Positions 1 through 7,957 of a DNA stretch of 64,000 nucleotides are shown here, in pieces. Below the pieces are notes generated by a model. It had not been told where the DNA came from. It searched no databases and saw nothing but the letters and a program-made list of their open reading frames with translations. Source of the stretch: Aquamicrobium aerolatum DSM 21857 (GTDB taxonomy: Bacteria > Pseudomonadota > Alphaproteobacteria > Rhizobiales > Rhizobiaceae); NCBI RefSeq assembly GCF_900113935.1, contig NZ_FORF01000010.1:91464-155463 (forward strand), given 5' to 3'. Every line of letters begins with the position of its first letter. The stretch's first letter is position 1. The position numbers and the translations under genes were made by a program.

Positions 1-350
1 GATGCAGCCTCAAAGGCGGCGTGACGATGGGCCGATGCGGCAACCACCAGCACGATGTTTTCGCCGGGCTTTATTTTCCCATAGCGATGAATGACGCTCA
101 GTCCCTGAAGCGGCCATCTGTCGATTGCCTGCCCGGCAATGCGCGCAATCTCGACTTCCGCCATTCCGGGATAATGTTCCAGCTCAAGCGCTGACAGTGA
201 ACCGCCTTCGTCGCGGCAAAGGCCTGAAAACGCGACGACTGCACCGATGTCGGTGCGTCCATCTGTCAGGCGCGCAGTTTCGACCGAAAGGTCGAAATCG
301 TCAGACTGGACGCGGATCAGAGGCTCTATCTGTCGAACCGGCACAGTCAT
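1..350 (-). CDS. moaE: Molybdopterin synthase catalytic subunit MoaE (3' end cut by window)
   Basis: Large subunit of molybdopterin synthase, which with MoaD inserts the dithiolene sulfurs into precursor Z (cPMP) in the cytoplasm. About 116 of the usual ~150 residues are visible. The protein starts MTVPVRQIEP, has the FSGLCRDE stretch at about residues 41-48 and HRYG at about 89-91, and runs off the window just after the conserved AHRHAAFEAA segment, so the catalytic lysines that follow in the family are not seen. The ATG at 350 lies 4 bases after the moaD stop, so the two subunits are translationally close. Family assignment is firm; the partial state is only due to the window edge. Confidence 0.95.
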   Translation of the reverse strand, partial: MTVPVRQIEPLIRVQSDDFDLSVETARLTDGRTDIGAVVAFSGLCRDEGGSLSALELEHYPGMAEVEIARIAGQAIDRWPLQGLSVIHRYGKIKPGENIVLVVAASAHRHAAFEAA

Positions 351-354
351 CAGC

Positions 355-606
355 TCACCCGCCGGTCATGGGCGGAAACAACGCGATCTCGCGCGCATCG
401 CCGATGGGCTGCTTGTGATCCACATGCTCCTGGTTGATCGCCACGCGAATAACTTCGGGATGCTGCAACGCCTGCGCATAGCCATCATCGCGCTGCTTCA
501 GCCAGACAAGAAGATCACGCACCGATACGACGTTTTCCGGCAGGTCGATGTCTTCTTCAGCCTTGCCGATCCGCTCTCGCACCCAGGCGAAATATCTGAG
601 CTTCAT
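355..606 (-). CDS. moaD: Molybdopterin synthase sulfur carrier MoaD
   Basis: Small ubiquitin-like sulfur carrier of molybdopterin synthase. The 83-aa protein has the ThiS/MoaD length and ends in the diagnostic Gly-Gly (PPMTGG), whose C-terminus is adenylated and thiocarboxylated before sulfur transfer to cPMP in MoaE. It lies 12 bases downstream of pgsA and directly upstream of moaE on the same strand, so the series SDR-uvrC-pgsA-moaD-moaE is probably one transcript. Two molybdoenzymes in this window (7958 and 35103) would be customers of the cofactor. Confidence 0.96.
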   Translation of the reverse strand: MKLRYFAWVRERIGKAEEDIDLPENVVSVRDLLVWLKQRDDGYAQALQHPEVIRVAINQEHVDHKQPIGDAREIALFPPMTGG

Positions 607-618
607 GGCATGCCTCCG

Positions 619-1203
619 CTATTCATTGATGATGTGCTTGAGACCGGCACGGAAATAGTCATAGCCAGTATAGAGCGTGACGATCGCCGAAACCCACAAA
701 AGCGCGATGCCGATCTCGGTCGTATAGGGAAGGATCTGATCGCCTGCCGGGCCCGCCAGAAGAAAGCCGATCGCGACGAGCTGGATCGTCGTTTTCCATT
801 TCGATAATTGGGTAACGGGGACCGAAACCTTCAGCGCCGCCAGATATTCACGCAAGCCCGACACGAGGATTTCACGGCACAGAATGATGATGGCGGCCCA
901 CAGGGTCCATTTGTCGATGGTGCGGTCATAGGCCAGCAGCAAAAGTGCTGCGGAGACAAGCAGCTTGTCGGCGATAGGATCGAGCATCTTGCCGATGTTC
1001 GATGTCTGCTCCCAGATACGGGCGATGTAGCCGTCAAAATAGTCGGTAATGCTGGCGACAACGAAAATGCCCACAGCTACCCAACGCCACCAGTCGGTCG
1101 GGCGCACTCGCCCTTCCATGTAGAAGCAAAGCACGATGAGCGGCACGGCGAGAATCCGCGCGTAGGTCAGCATGTTCGGTAGATTGAAAGCACGTTTTGA
1201 CAT
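619..1203 (-). CDS. pgsA: CDP-diacylglycerol--glycerol-3-phosphate 3-phosphatidyltransferase PgsA
   Basis: Integral membrane enzyme for the committed step of phosphatidylglycerol synthesis. The CDP-alcohol phosphotransferase signature is complete: D57-G-Y-I-A-R62, then G71 and D75-P-I-A-D79, with hydrophobic segments on both sides. I start at the ATG at 1203 (MSKRAFNLPNML, 194 aa) because this gives the typical PgsA N-terminus; the frame stays open further upstream to 1284, but that stretch does not look like the family. It follows uvrC after 93 bases and precedes moaD. A second member of the superfamily is encoded at 12032; this copy, next to uvrC, is the usual PgsA. Confidence 0.95.
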   Translation of the reverse strand: MSKRAFNLPNMLTYARILAVPLIVLCFYMEGRVRPTDWWRWVAVGIFVVASITDYFDGYIARIWEQTSNIGKMLDPIADKLLVSAALLLLAYDRTIDKWTLWAAIIILCREILVSGLREYLAALKVSVPVTQLSKWKTTIQLVAIGFLLAGPAGDQILPYTTEIGIALLWVSAIVTLYTGYDYFRAGLKHIINE

Positions 1204-1296
1204 CGATTCCCGCTCTGGTTTCAAGCCTACTAATAGGTTGACCCGGTGAATGGTCAACCTCGCAAAGTGTCCACCCGCGCGCAAGTCAGGGATGGT

Positions 1297-3330
1297 TTAC
1301 TCGTTTTCATGGAAATGGCCATAAATCAGCTGCGCCACCCGTTGGGAAATTCCCTCCACCTGCATCAGGTCTTCCAATCCGGCGCGGCTGACGGCTTTTG
1401 CGGTTCCGAAATGATGGAGAAGAGCACGCTTTCGTGTCGGCCCGATGCCTGCGATTTCGTCGAGCGGGTTTCGTATCATCTCCTTTTTGCGGCGCGCACG
1501 GTGTGAGCCGATGGCGAAACGGTGCGCTTCGTCACGCATGCGCTGGACAAAATAGAGGACCGGATCGCGAACGGGCAGCGTGAAGGGTTCGCGGCCACGG
1601 ACGAAAAAGCGCTCCCTCCCGGCGTCACGGTCAACGCCCTTGGCGACACCGATTGCCTGGACCTTGTCGGCAATACCCAGTTCATCGAGAATCGTGCGGA
1701 CGGCTGACATCTGGCCCTGGCCGCCGTCGATCAGGATCAGGTCGGGCCATGCCGGAAAAGTGTCGTCCTCTGTGTCGATCTCCGGCGCCTGTCCGTCTGG
1801 CTGCGTGTGCTCTTTGAGAAGGCGCGTGAAACGCCGCTCCATCACTTCGCGCATCATGCCGAAGTCATCACCGGGCGTGATGTCGGTGGAGCGAATGTTG
1901 AACTTGCGATACTGGTTTTTGACGAAGCCTTCCGGTCCCGCCACGATCATCGCCCCCACAGCGTTCGTGCCCATGATGTGAGAGTTGTCGTAGACCTCGA
2001 TCCGCCGCGGCGCTTTCTCCAGCCCGAAGGTCTCCGCCAGCCCGGCGAGCAGCCGCGTCTGCGATGACGTCTCTGCCAGCCGGCGACCGAGGGTCTGCCT
2101 TGCGTTCTGCAGGGCGTGATCCGTCAGGTCTTTCTTCTCGCCGCGCTGGGGCACCGAGACAGTCACCTTATAGCCTGCGCGCAAGGAAAGAGCCTCGGCC
2201 AGCAGCGCAAGATCCTCGATCGGGTGCGATAGAAGTATTGAACGCGGACACGGCTTGTCATCGTAGAATTGTGACAGGAAGGCTCCGAGCACGTCCGATG
2301 CTTCGAGCGCCGGATCTGCCTTCGGAAAGTAGGCCCGGTTGCCCCAATTCTGTCCCGTACGGAAGAAGAACACTTCGATGCAGTTCTGCCCGCCTTCCTG
2401 ATGGATGGCAAAAACGTCGGCTTCCTCGACGGATTGAGGGTTGATCCCTTGATGGCTTTGCACATGCGAGAGAGCAGAGAGCCGGTCGCGATAGATGGCG
2501 GCCCGTTCGAAGTCGAGGTCTTCGGACGCCTTCTGCATGGCGACGGAAATTTCGGATTTTACGCGACCGGAGCGGCCGGATAGAAAATCTTCCGCCTCCG
2601 ATACGAGTTCGCGGTAGTCTGCGTCACTGACCTCGCCCGTGCAGGGAGCCGAACATCGCTTGATCTGATAGAGCAGGCATGGCCGTGTGCGGTTCTCAAA
2701 AAACGAGTCCGTGCAGGAGCGAAGAAGAAAGGCGCGCTGGAGCGCGTTGATCGTTCTGTCTACAGCGCCTGCGGATGCAAAGGGGCCAAAATAGTCACCC
2801 TTGCGGGAGCGCGCGCCGCGATGCTTGAAAAGGCCGGGTGCGCGGTGGTCGGCTGTGATGAGAATATAGGGAAATGACTTGTCGTCACGCAACAGCACGT
2901 TGAACCGTGGCCGCAGGCGCTTGATAAGGTTGGCTTCCAGCAGCAGCGCTTCAGTCTCTGTGCGTGTGACGATGAACTCCATCGTCGCCGTTTCGCTGAC
3001 CATCCGGCCGATGCGATTGGTGTGACCGCGACCTTGCGCGTAGTTGCTGACGCGCTTCTTCAGACTGCGAGCCTTGCCGACATAGAGAACGTCGCCGGCC
3101 TTGTTGATCATACGGTAGACGCCGGGCGCGTTCGGCAGTCGCTTGACCAGCGTCTGGATGACCTCAATCCCGATCTTGCCTTCAGTGTCGCCCTGTTCGG
3201 AGTCCCAACTGATCTCGGGAACCTCAAGCTCCGGGCTTCCCGCCGGGTGAAGGGAAGCCTCGACGGTGTCGTCAAGCTCGTCAGGCACATCGACATCCGG
3301 CATGTCTGCGGCTGGGCGGCGCGGCGTCAT
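1297..3330 (-). CDS. uvrC: Excinuclease ABC subunit C
   Basis: Dual-incision nuclease of nucleotide excision repair. The 677-aa protein shows, in order, a ~55-residue acidic N-terminal extension, the GIY-YIG domain (PGVYRMIN at 69-76 and VLYVGKA at 81-87), the Cys-containing KRCSAPC segment, a UVR helical hairpin, the RNase H-like endonuclease domain (EVYDNSH) and C-terminal helix-hairpin-helix motifs ([12 protein letters not shown]). The start at 3330 is chosen because its ATG overlaps the stop of the upstream SDR gene (ATGA), which implies coupled translation; the frame is open for 92 more codons upstream but that part is shadow inside the SDR gene. The N-terminal extension is seen in some alphaproteobacterial UvrC proteins. 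Confidence 0.96.
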   Translation of the reverse strand: MTPRRPAADMPDVDVPDELDDTVEASLHPAGSPELEVPEISWDSEQGDTEGKIGIEVIQTLVKRLPNAPGVYRMINKAGDVLYVGKARSLKKRVSNYAQGRGHTNRIGRMVSETATMEFIVTRTETEALLLEANLIKRLRPRFNVLLRDDKSFPYILITADHRAPGLFKHRGARSRKGDYFGPFASAGAVDRTINALQRAFLLRSCTDSFFENRTRPCLLYQIKRCSAPCTGEVSDADYRELVSEAEDFLSGRSGRVKSEISVAMQKASEDLDFERAAIYRDRLSALSHVQSHQGINPQSVEEADVFAIHQEGGQNCIEVFFFRTGQNWGNRAYFPKADPALEASDVLGAFLSQFYDDKPCPRSILLSHPIEDLALLAEALSLRAGYKVTVSVPQRGEKKDLTDHALQNARQTLGRRLAETSSQTRLLAGLAETFGLEKAPRRIEVYDNSHIMGTNAVGAMIVAGPEGFVKNQYRKFNIRSTDITPGDDFGMMREVMERRFTRLLKEHTQPDGQAPEIDTEDDTFPAWPDLILIDGGQGQMSAVRTILDELGIADKVQAIGVAKGVDRDAGRERFFVRGREPFTLPVRDPVLYFVQRMRDEAHRFAIGSHRARRKKEMIRNPLDEIAGIGPTRKRALLHHFGTAKAVSRAGLEDLMQVEGISQRVAQLIYGHFHENE

Positions 3331-4094
3331 TCGACGACCCCATAGACGTCGGGGGTCTTCCAGGCGAGATGCTGCCCTCCGTCCAGTGCAATCATCTGGC
3401 CAGTGACCGAGCGGGCTTGCCACAGAAAGCGGATCGTTTGCGCGAACTCGCTGAGTTCGGGCCCACGCTTCAAAAGCAGCGCATCGACCTGCTGCTGAAA
3501 GTCGACAGGATCCTGACGCTGATTCATCAGGGTAGGGCCCGGACCGATGGCATTGACGCGCACGCGTGGCGCAAAGGACTGAGCCATCGTGCGGGTGGCT
3601 GTCCATAGAGCCGATTTCGACAATGTATAGGAAAAGAAGCGCGGTGTCGGACGCCAGACCCGCTGGTCAATAATGTTGACGATCAATCCGCTCGCCTCTT
3701 CGGGAAGGCCGGCCACGAGCTTCTGGCCCAAAAGAACCGGGGCTTTCAGATGAACGTCGAAGTGCTTGTCCCAGGTTTCCCAATCAAAATTGTCGGCAGC
3801 GTCATCGTCAAAGATCGATGCGTTATTGACCAGAAGTCCAAGAGAGCCCAGCTCGGCAGCAACGGCAGGAACCAAACCGGCGACCGCATCCATGTCGGAC
3901 AAGTCAGCCTGAACCACGCAAACGCGCTTGCCCGCATCCGTCAGTTCCTGCGCCAGCGCATCAGCTTCGGTGCGGGAAGAGTTGCAATGGATGGCAACGG
4001 AAAATCCTGCTTCCGCAAGGTCCCGGACGATGATTGCGCCAATGCGACGGGCGCCACCTGTCACCAGCGCCACCGGATGTTGCGTCGTTGCCAT
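3327..4094 (-). CDS. SDR oxidoreductase, pteridine reductase/FolM-like
   Basis: NADPH-dependent short-chain dehydrogenase, 255 aa from the ATG at 4094 (a TTG one codon upstream is also possible). The Rossmann motif is TGGARRIG (12-19), the structural motif NNAS is at 90-93, and the catalytic pair is Y156 and K160. The usual SDR serine is replaced by an aspartate (D143), exactly 13 residues before the tyrosine. This Asp-Tyr-Lys arrangement is that of pteridine reductase PTR1/FolM, not of ordinary SDRs. I infer reduction of dihydropterin or dihydrofolate. It heads a minus-strand series with uvrC, sharing four bases with it. The substrate is not proven by sequence. Confidence 0.82.
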   Translation of the reverse strand: MATTQHPVALVTGGARRIGAIIVRDLAEAGFSVAIHCNSSRTEADALAQELTDAGKRVCVVQADLSDMDAVAGLVPAVAAELGSLGLLVNNASIFDDDAADNFDWETWDKHFDVHLKAPVLLGQKLVAGLPEEASGLIVNIIDQRVWRPTPRFFSYTLSKSALWTATRTMAQSFAPRVRVNAIGPGPTLMNQRQDPVDFQQQVDALLLKRGPELSEFAQTIRFLWQARSVTGQMIALDGGQHLAWKTPDVYGVVE

Positions 4095-4411
4095 CAATTC
4101 ATGCCCTCAATATGCACGGCTCAAAGTGCTGGATTGTCGAACCTTTTTCTTGATATAGGCCAGCTTGCTTCGCGGACCAAGCGTTCGTCCCGCGGCGCCT
4201 GTGGGATAGCTGACAAGGGTGTTGCTGAATCGCAACGTCACAATTCAGCCATTTTCTCGCCGGGGAAAATCCTATTTTCAGGTCTTGTTCAGCCGCATTT
4301 CGCGCCCAGATAAGGAACCGCGGACGCAGTCAACCATTTATCTCCCATAAGGTGGTTGCGTCATTTAAGGGGGAAGCGCGTGACTGCTTCCTGCGGCAAA
4401 GGAGTACTAAC
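4095..4411 (+). promoter_or_regulatory. Divergent intergenic region upstream of the Omp25-like gene
   Basis: This 317-base stretch separates the minus-strand SDR gene from the plus-strand outer-membrane protein gene and should hold both promoters. I see no ORF with coding character. Just before the omp start there is a short inverted repeat, GGAAGC at 4372-4377 with GCTTCC at 4386-4391, followed by an AAAGGAG ribosome binding site at 4398-4404, eight bases before the ATG. I could not assign a clear -35/-10 pair. Confidence 0.5.
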
Positions 4412-5068
4412 ATGAACATCAAGACCAAGTTCGCCCTGTCGGCTGCTGCCCTGGGCCTTATGGCTGCTCCGGCACTGGCTGCCGACGTGGTCTATCAGGA
4501 GCCAGCCGCTCCTGCACCGATCTTCGAAGCTGCTCCAGTGAGCACCTGGGCTGGTCCGTACCTCGGTGCGCAGCTCGGCTACGGTTTCAACGGCACCGTT
4601 CGTGGCCCAGGCGGCAACATCGGCACCGAAGGCTGGATGGGTGGCGCGTTCGGCGGTTACAACTTCCAGGACGGTCAGCTCGTTTACGGTATCGAAGGTG
4701 ACGTGAACTACAGCGACATCAAGGGCGAAGCACTGGGCACCCATGCCCGCACGCGCGTTGATGGTTCGGTTCGCGGTCGTATCGGTATGGCTGTGACGGA
4801 CGACGTGCTCGTCTACGGTACCGCAGGTGTTGCAATGGAAAACCAGCGCATCACTGACGTGGCTTCCGGCGTCCATGACACCAAGGGCCTCGTTGGCTAC
4901 ACCGTTGGCGCCGGCGCTGACGTCAAGCTGACCCAGGACGTGTTCGCACGTGCTGAGTACCGTTACACGGACTACGGCAGCAAGACCTACGATCTGCCAG
5001 GCGTTGGTTCGGGCAAGGTTGACTCGGACAACCACCGCGTCATGATCGGTCTCGGCGTGAAGTTCTAA
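4412..5068 (+). CDS. Outer-membrane beta-barrel protein, Omp25/Omp31 family
   Basis: Small outer-membrane beta-barrel of the OmpA-like/Omp25-Omp31 type common in Rhizobiales. The 218-aa protein has a Sec signal peptide with predicted cleavage after ALA at residue 23, a Pro/Ala-rich linker, a glycine- and aromatic-rich barrel (WAGPYLGAQLGYGF), and a terminal phenylalanine (GLGVKF) as needed for Bam-dependent insertion. The start at 4412 follows an AAAGGAG ribosome binding site and is preferred to the upstream in-frame codon at 4352. It is monocistronic, with a strong terminator right after it. Codon use looks like that of a highly expressed gene. Likely a structural membrane protein or porin-like; exact function not shown. 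Confidence 0.92.
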   Translation: MNIKTKFALSAAALGLMAAPALAADVVYQEPAAPAPIFEAAPVSTWAGPYLGAQLGYGFNGTVRGPGGNIGTEGWMGGAFGGYNFQDGQLVYGIEGDVNYSDIKGEALGTHARTRVDGSVRGRIGMAVTDDVLVYGTAGVAMENQRITDVASGVHDTKGLVGYTVGAGADVKLTQDVFARAEYRYTDYGSKTYDLPGVGSGKVDSDNHRVMIGLGVKF

Positions 5069-5085
5069 TCGATCGCAAGATTGAT

Positions 5086-5117
5086 AAAAGGCCCGGAGAA
5101 ATCCGGGCCTTTTTTAT
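5086..5117 (+). terminator. Rho-independent terminator of the Omp gene
   Basis: A GC-rich hairpin with arms AGGCCCGGA (5089-5097) and TCCGGGCCT (5102-5110) is followed by a run of six T. It sits 20 bases after the omp stop. The reverse complement also has AAAAGG before the stem, so it may terminate the converging GST gene too. Confidence 0.9.
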
Positions 5118-5127
5118 TGTCTTACGG

Positions 5128-5727
5128 TCAGGCGCGCGGCAGCAGTTCTGCAAGCTCGGGAAAGCGCTCATCGAAACGCTTGGCCCAGCGGGTCAGCTTG
5201 CTGCGCCCTTTTTCCCATTGTCCGTCGAAACGCAGCGCCAGATAGCCAAGCGCCGCACGCAGCGCGATCTGTCCGCCATTTGCCTTTTTCGTGAGTTTGG
5301 GCGGATTTGCAGCGAGCATATCGAGCGCGCGGGTCGCCTTGCTCCACTGCTTGTCGAGCCAGGGCTGATGGATCTTCTCCTCCGGCCTCATGCGCCGTTC
5401 ATAGACGTGGGCAAGAAGGCAATCGCAAATGCCGTCGGCCAGAGCTTCCAGCATTTCTGATTCCAGTCTCTTGTCTGCATTGCGCGGATAGAGTGCACCA
5501 CCGGATATCCGGTTGAGGTACTGCGTGATGGCGCGGCTGTCATAGATGCTCTTGCCGTCATCGGTAATGAAAACTGGAATTTTTCCAAGCGGATTTGCAG
5601 CGAGCAGCTCTGCCGGTTCAGCCCCGGTATCCACCAGTTTTGCCTCAACGGGAATGTTGCACCACGCGGCGGCCAGGCGAACTTTGGCTGAATAGGGCGA
5701 TGCAGGCGAGTAATAAACGACGGCCAT
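5128..5727 (-). CDS. Glutathione S-transferase family protein
   Basis: 199-aa cytosolic GST-like protein. The N-terminal thioredoxin-fold domain (about 1-80) begins MAVVYYSPASPYSAKVRLA, with the SPYS active-site region, and carries the glutathione-binding cis-proline stretch NPLGKIPVF and the DSRAI segment; an all-helical C-terminal domain follows. It resembles the YibF-like branch of GSTs. It is convergent with the omp gene across a shared terminator and starts 64 bases after the RNase T2 gene on the same strand, so it may be expressed with it. Substrate unknown. Confidence 0.88.
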   Translation of the reverse strand: MAVVYYSPASPYSAKVRLAAAWCNIPVEAKLVDTGAEPAELLAANPLGKIPVFITDDGKSIYDSRAITQYLNRISGGALYPRNADKRLESEMLEALADGICDCLLAHVYERRMRPEEKIHQPWLDKQWSKATRALDMLAANPPKLTKKANGGQIALRAALGYLALRFDGQWEKGRSKLTRWAKRFDERFPELAELLPRA

Positions 5728-5791
5728 CAGGGTCTCCGGGAACTGAGTCGAGCCATCACGCTAATTCAATCGCTGCAAAGTTGATACACGC

Positions 5792-6460
5792 TCAGTTGGA
5801 AGCTGGCAGGGTCGCGCCTCTCCTTTGGCATGCGCGCGCGTCGACCTGCGGGCAGGAGCGAAACTTCAGATCTTTTGTCAGGCAGATTCTTGCTTCGGAA
5901 ACATAGCGCTCCTTGCAAATGACCGCGATTCCGTCGGCGGGAAGGTCTGGATTGGCAGCCAGAAACTCCTGCTCGACCTTGTCAGGCGAAGTATCGAGAG
6001 CGATGCTCGTTTCCTCGTAGGCGCTCGGCACGACGATCTTTTCATAAGCCGCCCGGACGACTGAAAAATACTCAGCCTGACTCAATCCTGAGCATGATCC
6101 GTGCTTGCGCCATTGGTGGCCGATCAGTGACTCGGAAGGCATGATGTCGAGATTATCGCGTAACAGGGCCTCCGGAACCCGTTTGGGCTCACGACTGTCA
6201 CAAAACTCCGGCCAGCCTTTTTCGAACTGAGGCCACAATCCGTGAACGACGAAACCATGCGTCTGCCGCGATCCGCATTGCTGGGCGTTGGCGGTGGCGC
6301 TGGCCATCTGACAATGCGTCGGCGACCAGGATAAAGACAGGACATAAAAGTCATAGCCCTTGCCTTGCGGAATGGCTTCCGTGCCAACGCTGCCAGCGTC
6401 ACGAGAATCGCAGGCGGCCAGCATCATTGCCATGCCGAGCATGGCGAGCGCACGACGCAT
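5792..6460 (-). CDS. Ribonuclease T2 family lipoprotein
   Basis: Endoribonuclease of the T2 family (periplasmic RNase I-like), here apparently membrane-anchored. The 222-aa protein starts at 6460 (MRRALAMLG), has a lipobox LAAC with C17, and both catalytic segments: CAS I HGLWPQ at 73-78 and CAS II HQWRKHGSC at 115-123, with the two active histidines. The start is chosen because it gives a clean lipoprotein signal and follows the upstream stop by 19 bases; longer in-frame starts overlap that gene and lack a signal. Its role is likely scavenging or turnover of RNA outside the cytoplasm. Placement behind a small exported protein suggests co-expression. Confidence 0.93.
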   Translation of the reverse strand: MRRALAMLGMAMMLAACDSRDAGSVGTEAIPQGKGYDFYVLSLSWSPTHCQMASATANAQQCGSRQTHGFVVHGLWPQFEKGWPEFCDSREPKRVPEALLRDNLDIMPSESLIGHQWRKHGSCSGLSQAEYFSVVRAAYEKIVVPSAYEETSIALDTSPDKVEQEFLAANPDLPADGIAVICKERYVSEARICLTKDLKFRSCPQVDARACQRRGATLPASN

Positions 6461-6479
6461 CAAGGACAAAGGGGTACGC

Positions 6480-6911
6480 TCAACGAAGGGAGAGGCAGCG
6501 CCCACCATAAACATGCCAGCGATCGAAACCGGAGACGCAGAATTCGACATTGCTGCCTTGGCCGGCAAAGCCCATCGGACGCTCGATCAGATACCAGATG
6601 TCACGCGTATGACCGTCGGAAAGAGCAGCCTTTGCGTGGCAGTAACGTCGCTCGATAGGCCATTCCTCGCTCTGGGCGTTAAACCGGCTCTGCACGATGC
6701 GGTTGAACTCAACGATCTCGACTTGTGGCAAGTGAGGCACGTTGGCTACCTGATAGCGGAAGCGATGGGTGATCTTGTTCAAAACCGGTGCGCTGCCGCA
6801 AATGCCAGGATCGTCGTACTGCAGATACACTGGATCAGCCGCCTGTGCGGCGACGGTCGCACCCGCCAGCGCAATAAAGGACGCCGTGAGCAGGCTGATA
6901 AAGCGATTCAT
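6480..6911 (-). CDS. Small exported protein of unknown function
   Basis: 143-aa protein with a clear Sec signal peptide (MNRFISLLTASFIALAG, cleavage near AQA-AD). The mature part contains four cysteines (in the ICGSAP, RRYCHAK, EFCVSG and GGRCLSL stretches), which could form two disulfides in the periplasm. I do not recognise the family. The start at 6911 has a good GGAGGA ribosome binding site upstream and is preferred to the longer frame to 6986. It lies 19 bases upstream of the RNase T2 lipoprotein on the same strand, so the two are likely co-transcribed. It could be a secreted partner or inhibitor, but nothing in the sequence shows this. Confidence 0.8.
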   Translation of the reverse strand: MNRFISLLTASFIALAGATVAAQAADPVYLQYDDPGICGSAPVLNKITHRFRYQVANVPHLPQVEIVEFNRIVQSRFNAQSEEWPIERRYCHAKAALSDGHTRDIWYLIERPMGFAGQGSNVEFCVSGFDRWHVYGGRCLSLR

Positions 6912-7013
6912 ACAGATCCTCCGCAGATGGGCGTAACGCCCGAATCTAGGTGTACTCACTCTGCTGAAAGCGAGCGAATCGGTCAAGTCGGTGTTTGGAT
7001 GTAACGATCTGCG

Positions 7014-7865
7014 TCAGGCAGGGGTTCCAAGCCACTCAAGCTCGGGCGCTGGCGCACCGGAATCGCACAGAAGAGTGTGAAGCCAGGGCAATATCAGTCT
7101 CAGCTCCGCGTCGAGAACGAAGGGCGGGTTGACGACAATCATGCCGGTGCCATCGAAGCGCGGTTCGGCCGATGGCTGGCGGATCTCGAAGCGGATGTCC
7201 AACATCTTCGGAATGCCGCTTTGGCGAAGCCGTTCGCGGAAGTCAGCGACAGCATCGTGGTCCTTGATCGGGTACCAGAGGGCGTAGGTGCCACCCGGCC
7301 ATCGCTTGACCGCTCGCAGCAATCCGTCGATCAGGCGGCCGAATTCGCCGGGCTTTTCGAAAGGCGGGTCCACGAGAACAAGGCCGCGCTTTTCCTTGGG
7401 AGGCAGGTGCGCGCCCATCGCCAGATAGCCGTCCAGCTCGATGGCCCTGACCTGCCAGTCGCCCTCGAAATGCGATTTGAGGGTGGAATAGTCAGCGGGA
7501 TGAAGTTCAATCGCGGTCAGGCGGTCGATGTTGCGAAGCAGATAGCGTGTGATTACCGGCGAGCCGGGGTAGCGTCGGATTTCACCGGCAACGTTGAAGG
7601 ACTGCACAGCGTCGAGATAGGGCGTGAGCAACGCCGCGACTTCCTGCGGAGCTTCTGCGCCCAGAAGTTTGCCGATACCGTCGTGCCACTCGCCGGTCTT
7701 TTGCGCTTCTTCCGACGAAAGATCGTAGACCCCGATGCCTGCATGAGTGTCGATGACGCGGAACGCACCGGGCTTGTGCTTCAGATATTCGAGGATGCGC
7801 GTCAGAACGACATGCTTGACCACGTCGGCGAAATTCCCGGCGTGATAGGCGTGGCGATAGTTCAT
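7014..7865 (-). CDS. rlmJ: 23S rRNA (adenine(2030)-N(6))-methyltransferase RlmJ
   Basis: SAM-dependent N6-adenine methyltransferase acting on A2030 of 23S rRNA. The 283-aa protein begins with the family-typical MNYRHAYHAGNFADVVKH, has the SAM-binding region around residues 36-46 (VIDTHAGIGVY), and the catalytic DPPF motif at 166-169, then a Rossmann-like C-terminal part. Length matches E. coli RlmJ (280 aa). It is transcribed away from the molybdopterin oxidoreductase gene; a 92-base divergent region separates them. Assignment is firm by N-terminus and motif. Confidence 0.95.
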   Translation of the reverse strand: MNYRHAYHAGNFADVVKHVVLTRILEYLKHKPGAFRVIDTHAGIGVYDLSSEEAQKTGEWHDGIGKLLGAEAPQEVAALLTPYLDAVQSFNVAGEIRRYPGSPVITRYLLRNIDRLTAIELHPADYSTLKSHFEGDWQVRAIELDGYLAMGAHLPPKEKRGLVLVDPPFEKPGEFGRLIDGLLRAVKRWPGGTYALWYPIKDHDAVADFRERLRQSGIPKMLDIRFEIRQPSAEPRFDGTGMIVVNPPFVLDAELRLILPWLHTLLCDSGAPAPELEWLGTPA

Positions 7866-7957
7866 GAAGTCTCCCTCTGGCGATAGCCGAAATGCGGGTG
7901 TTTTTGTGCGCTCATTTGCTGATGCAGGCTCTACTCCGCGGTGTGGTTTTCCGCTAG

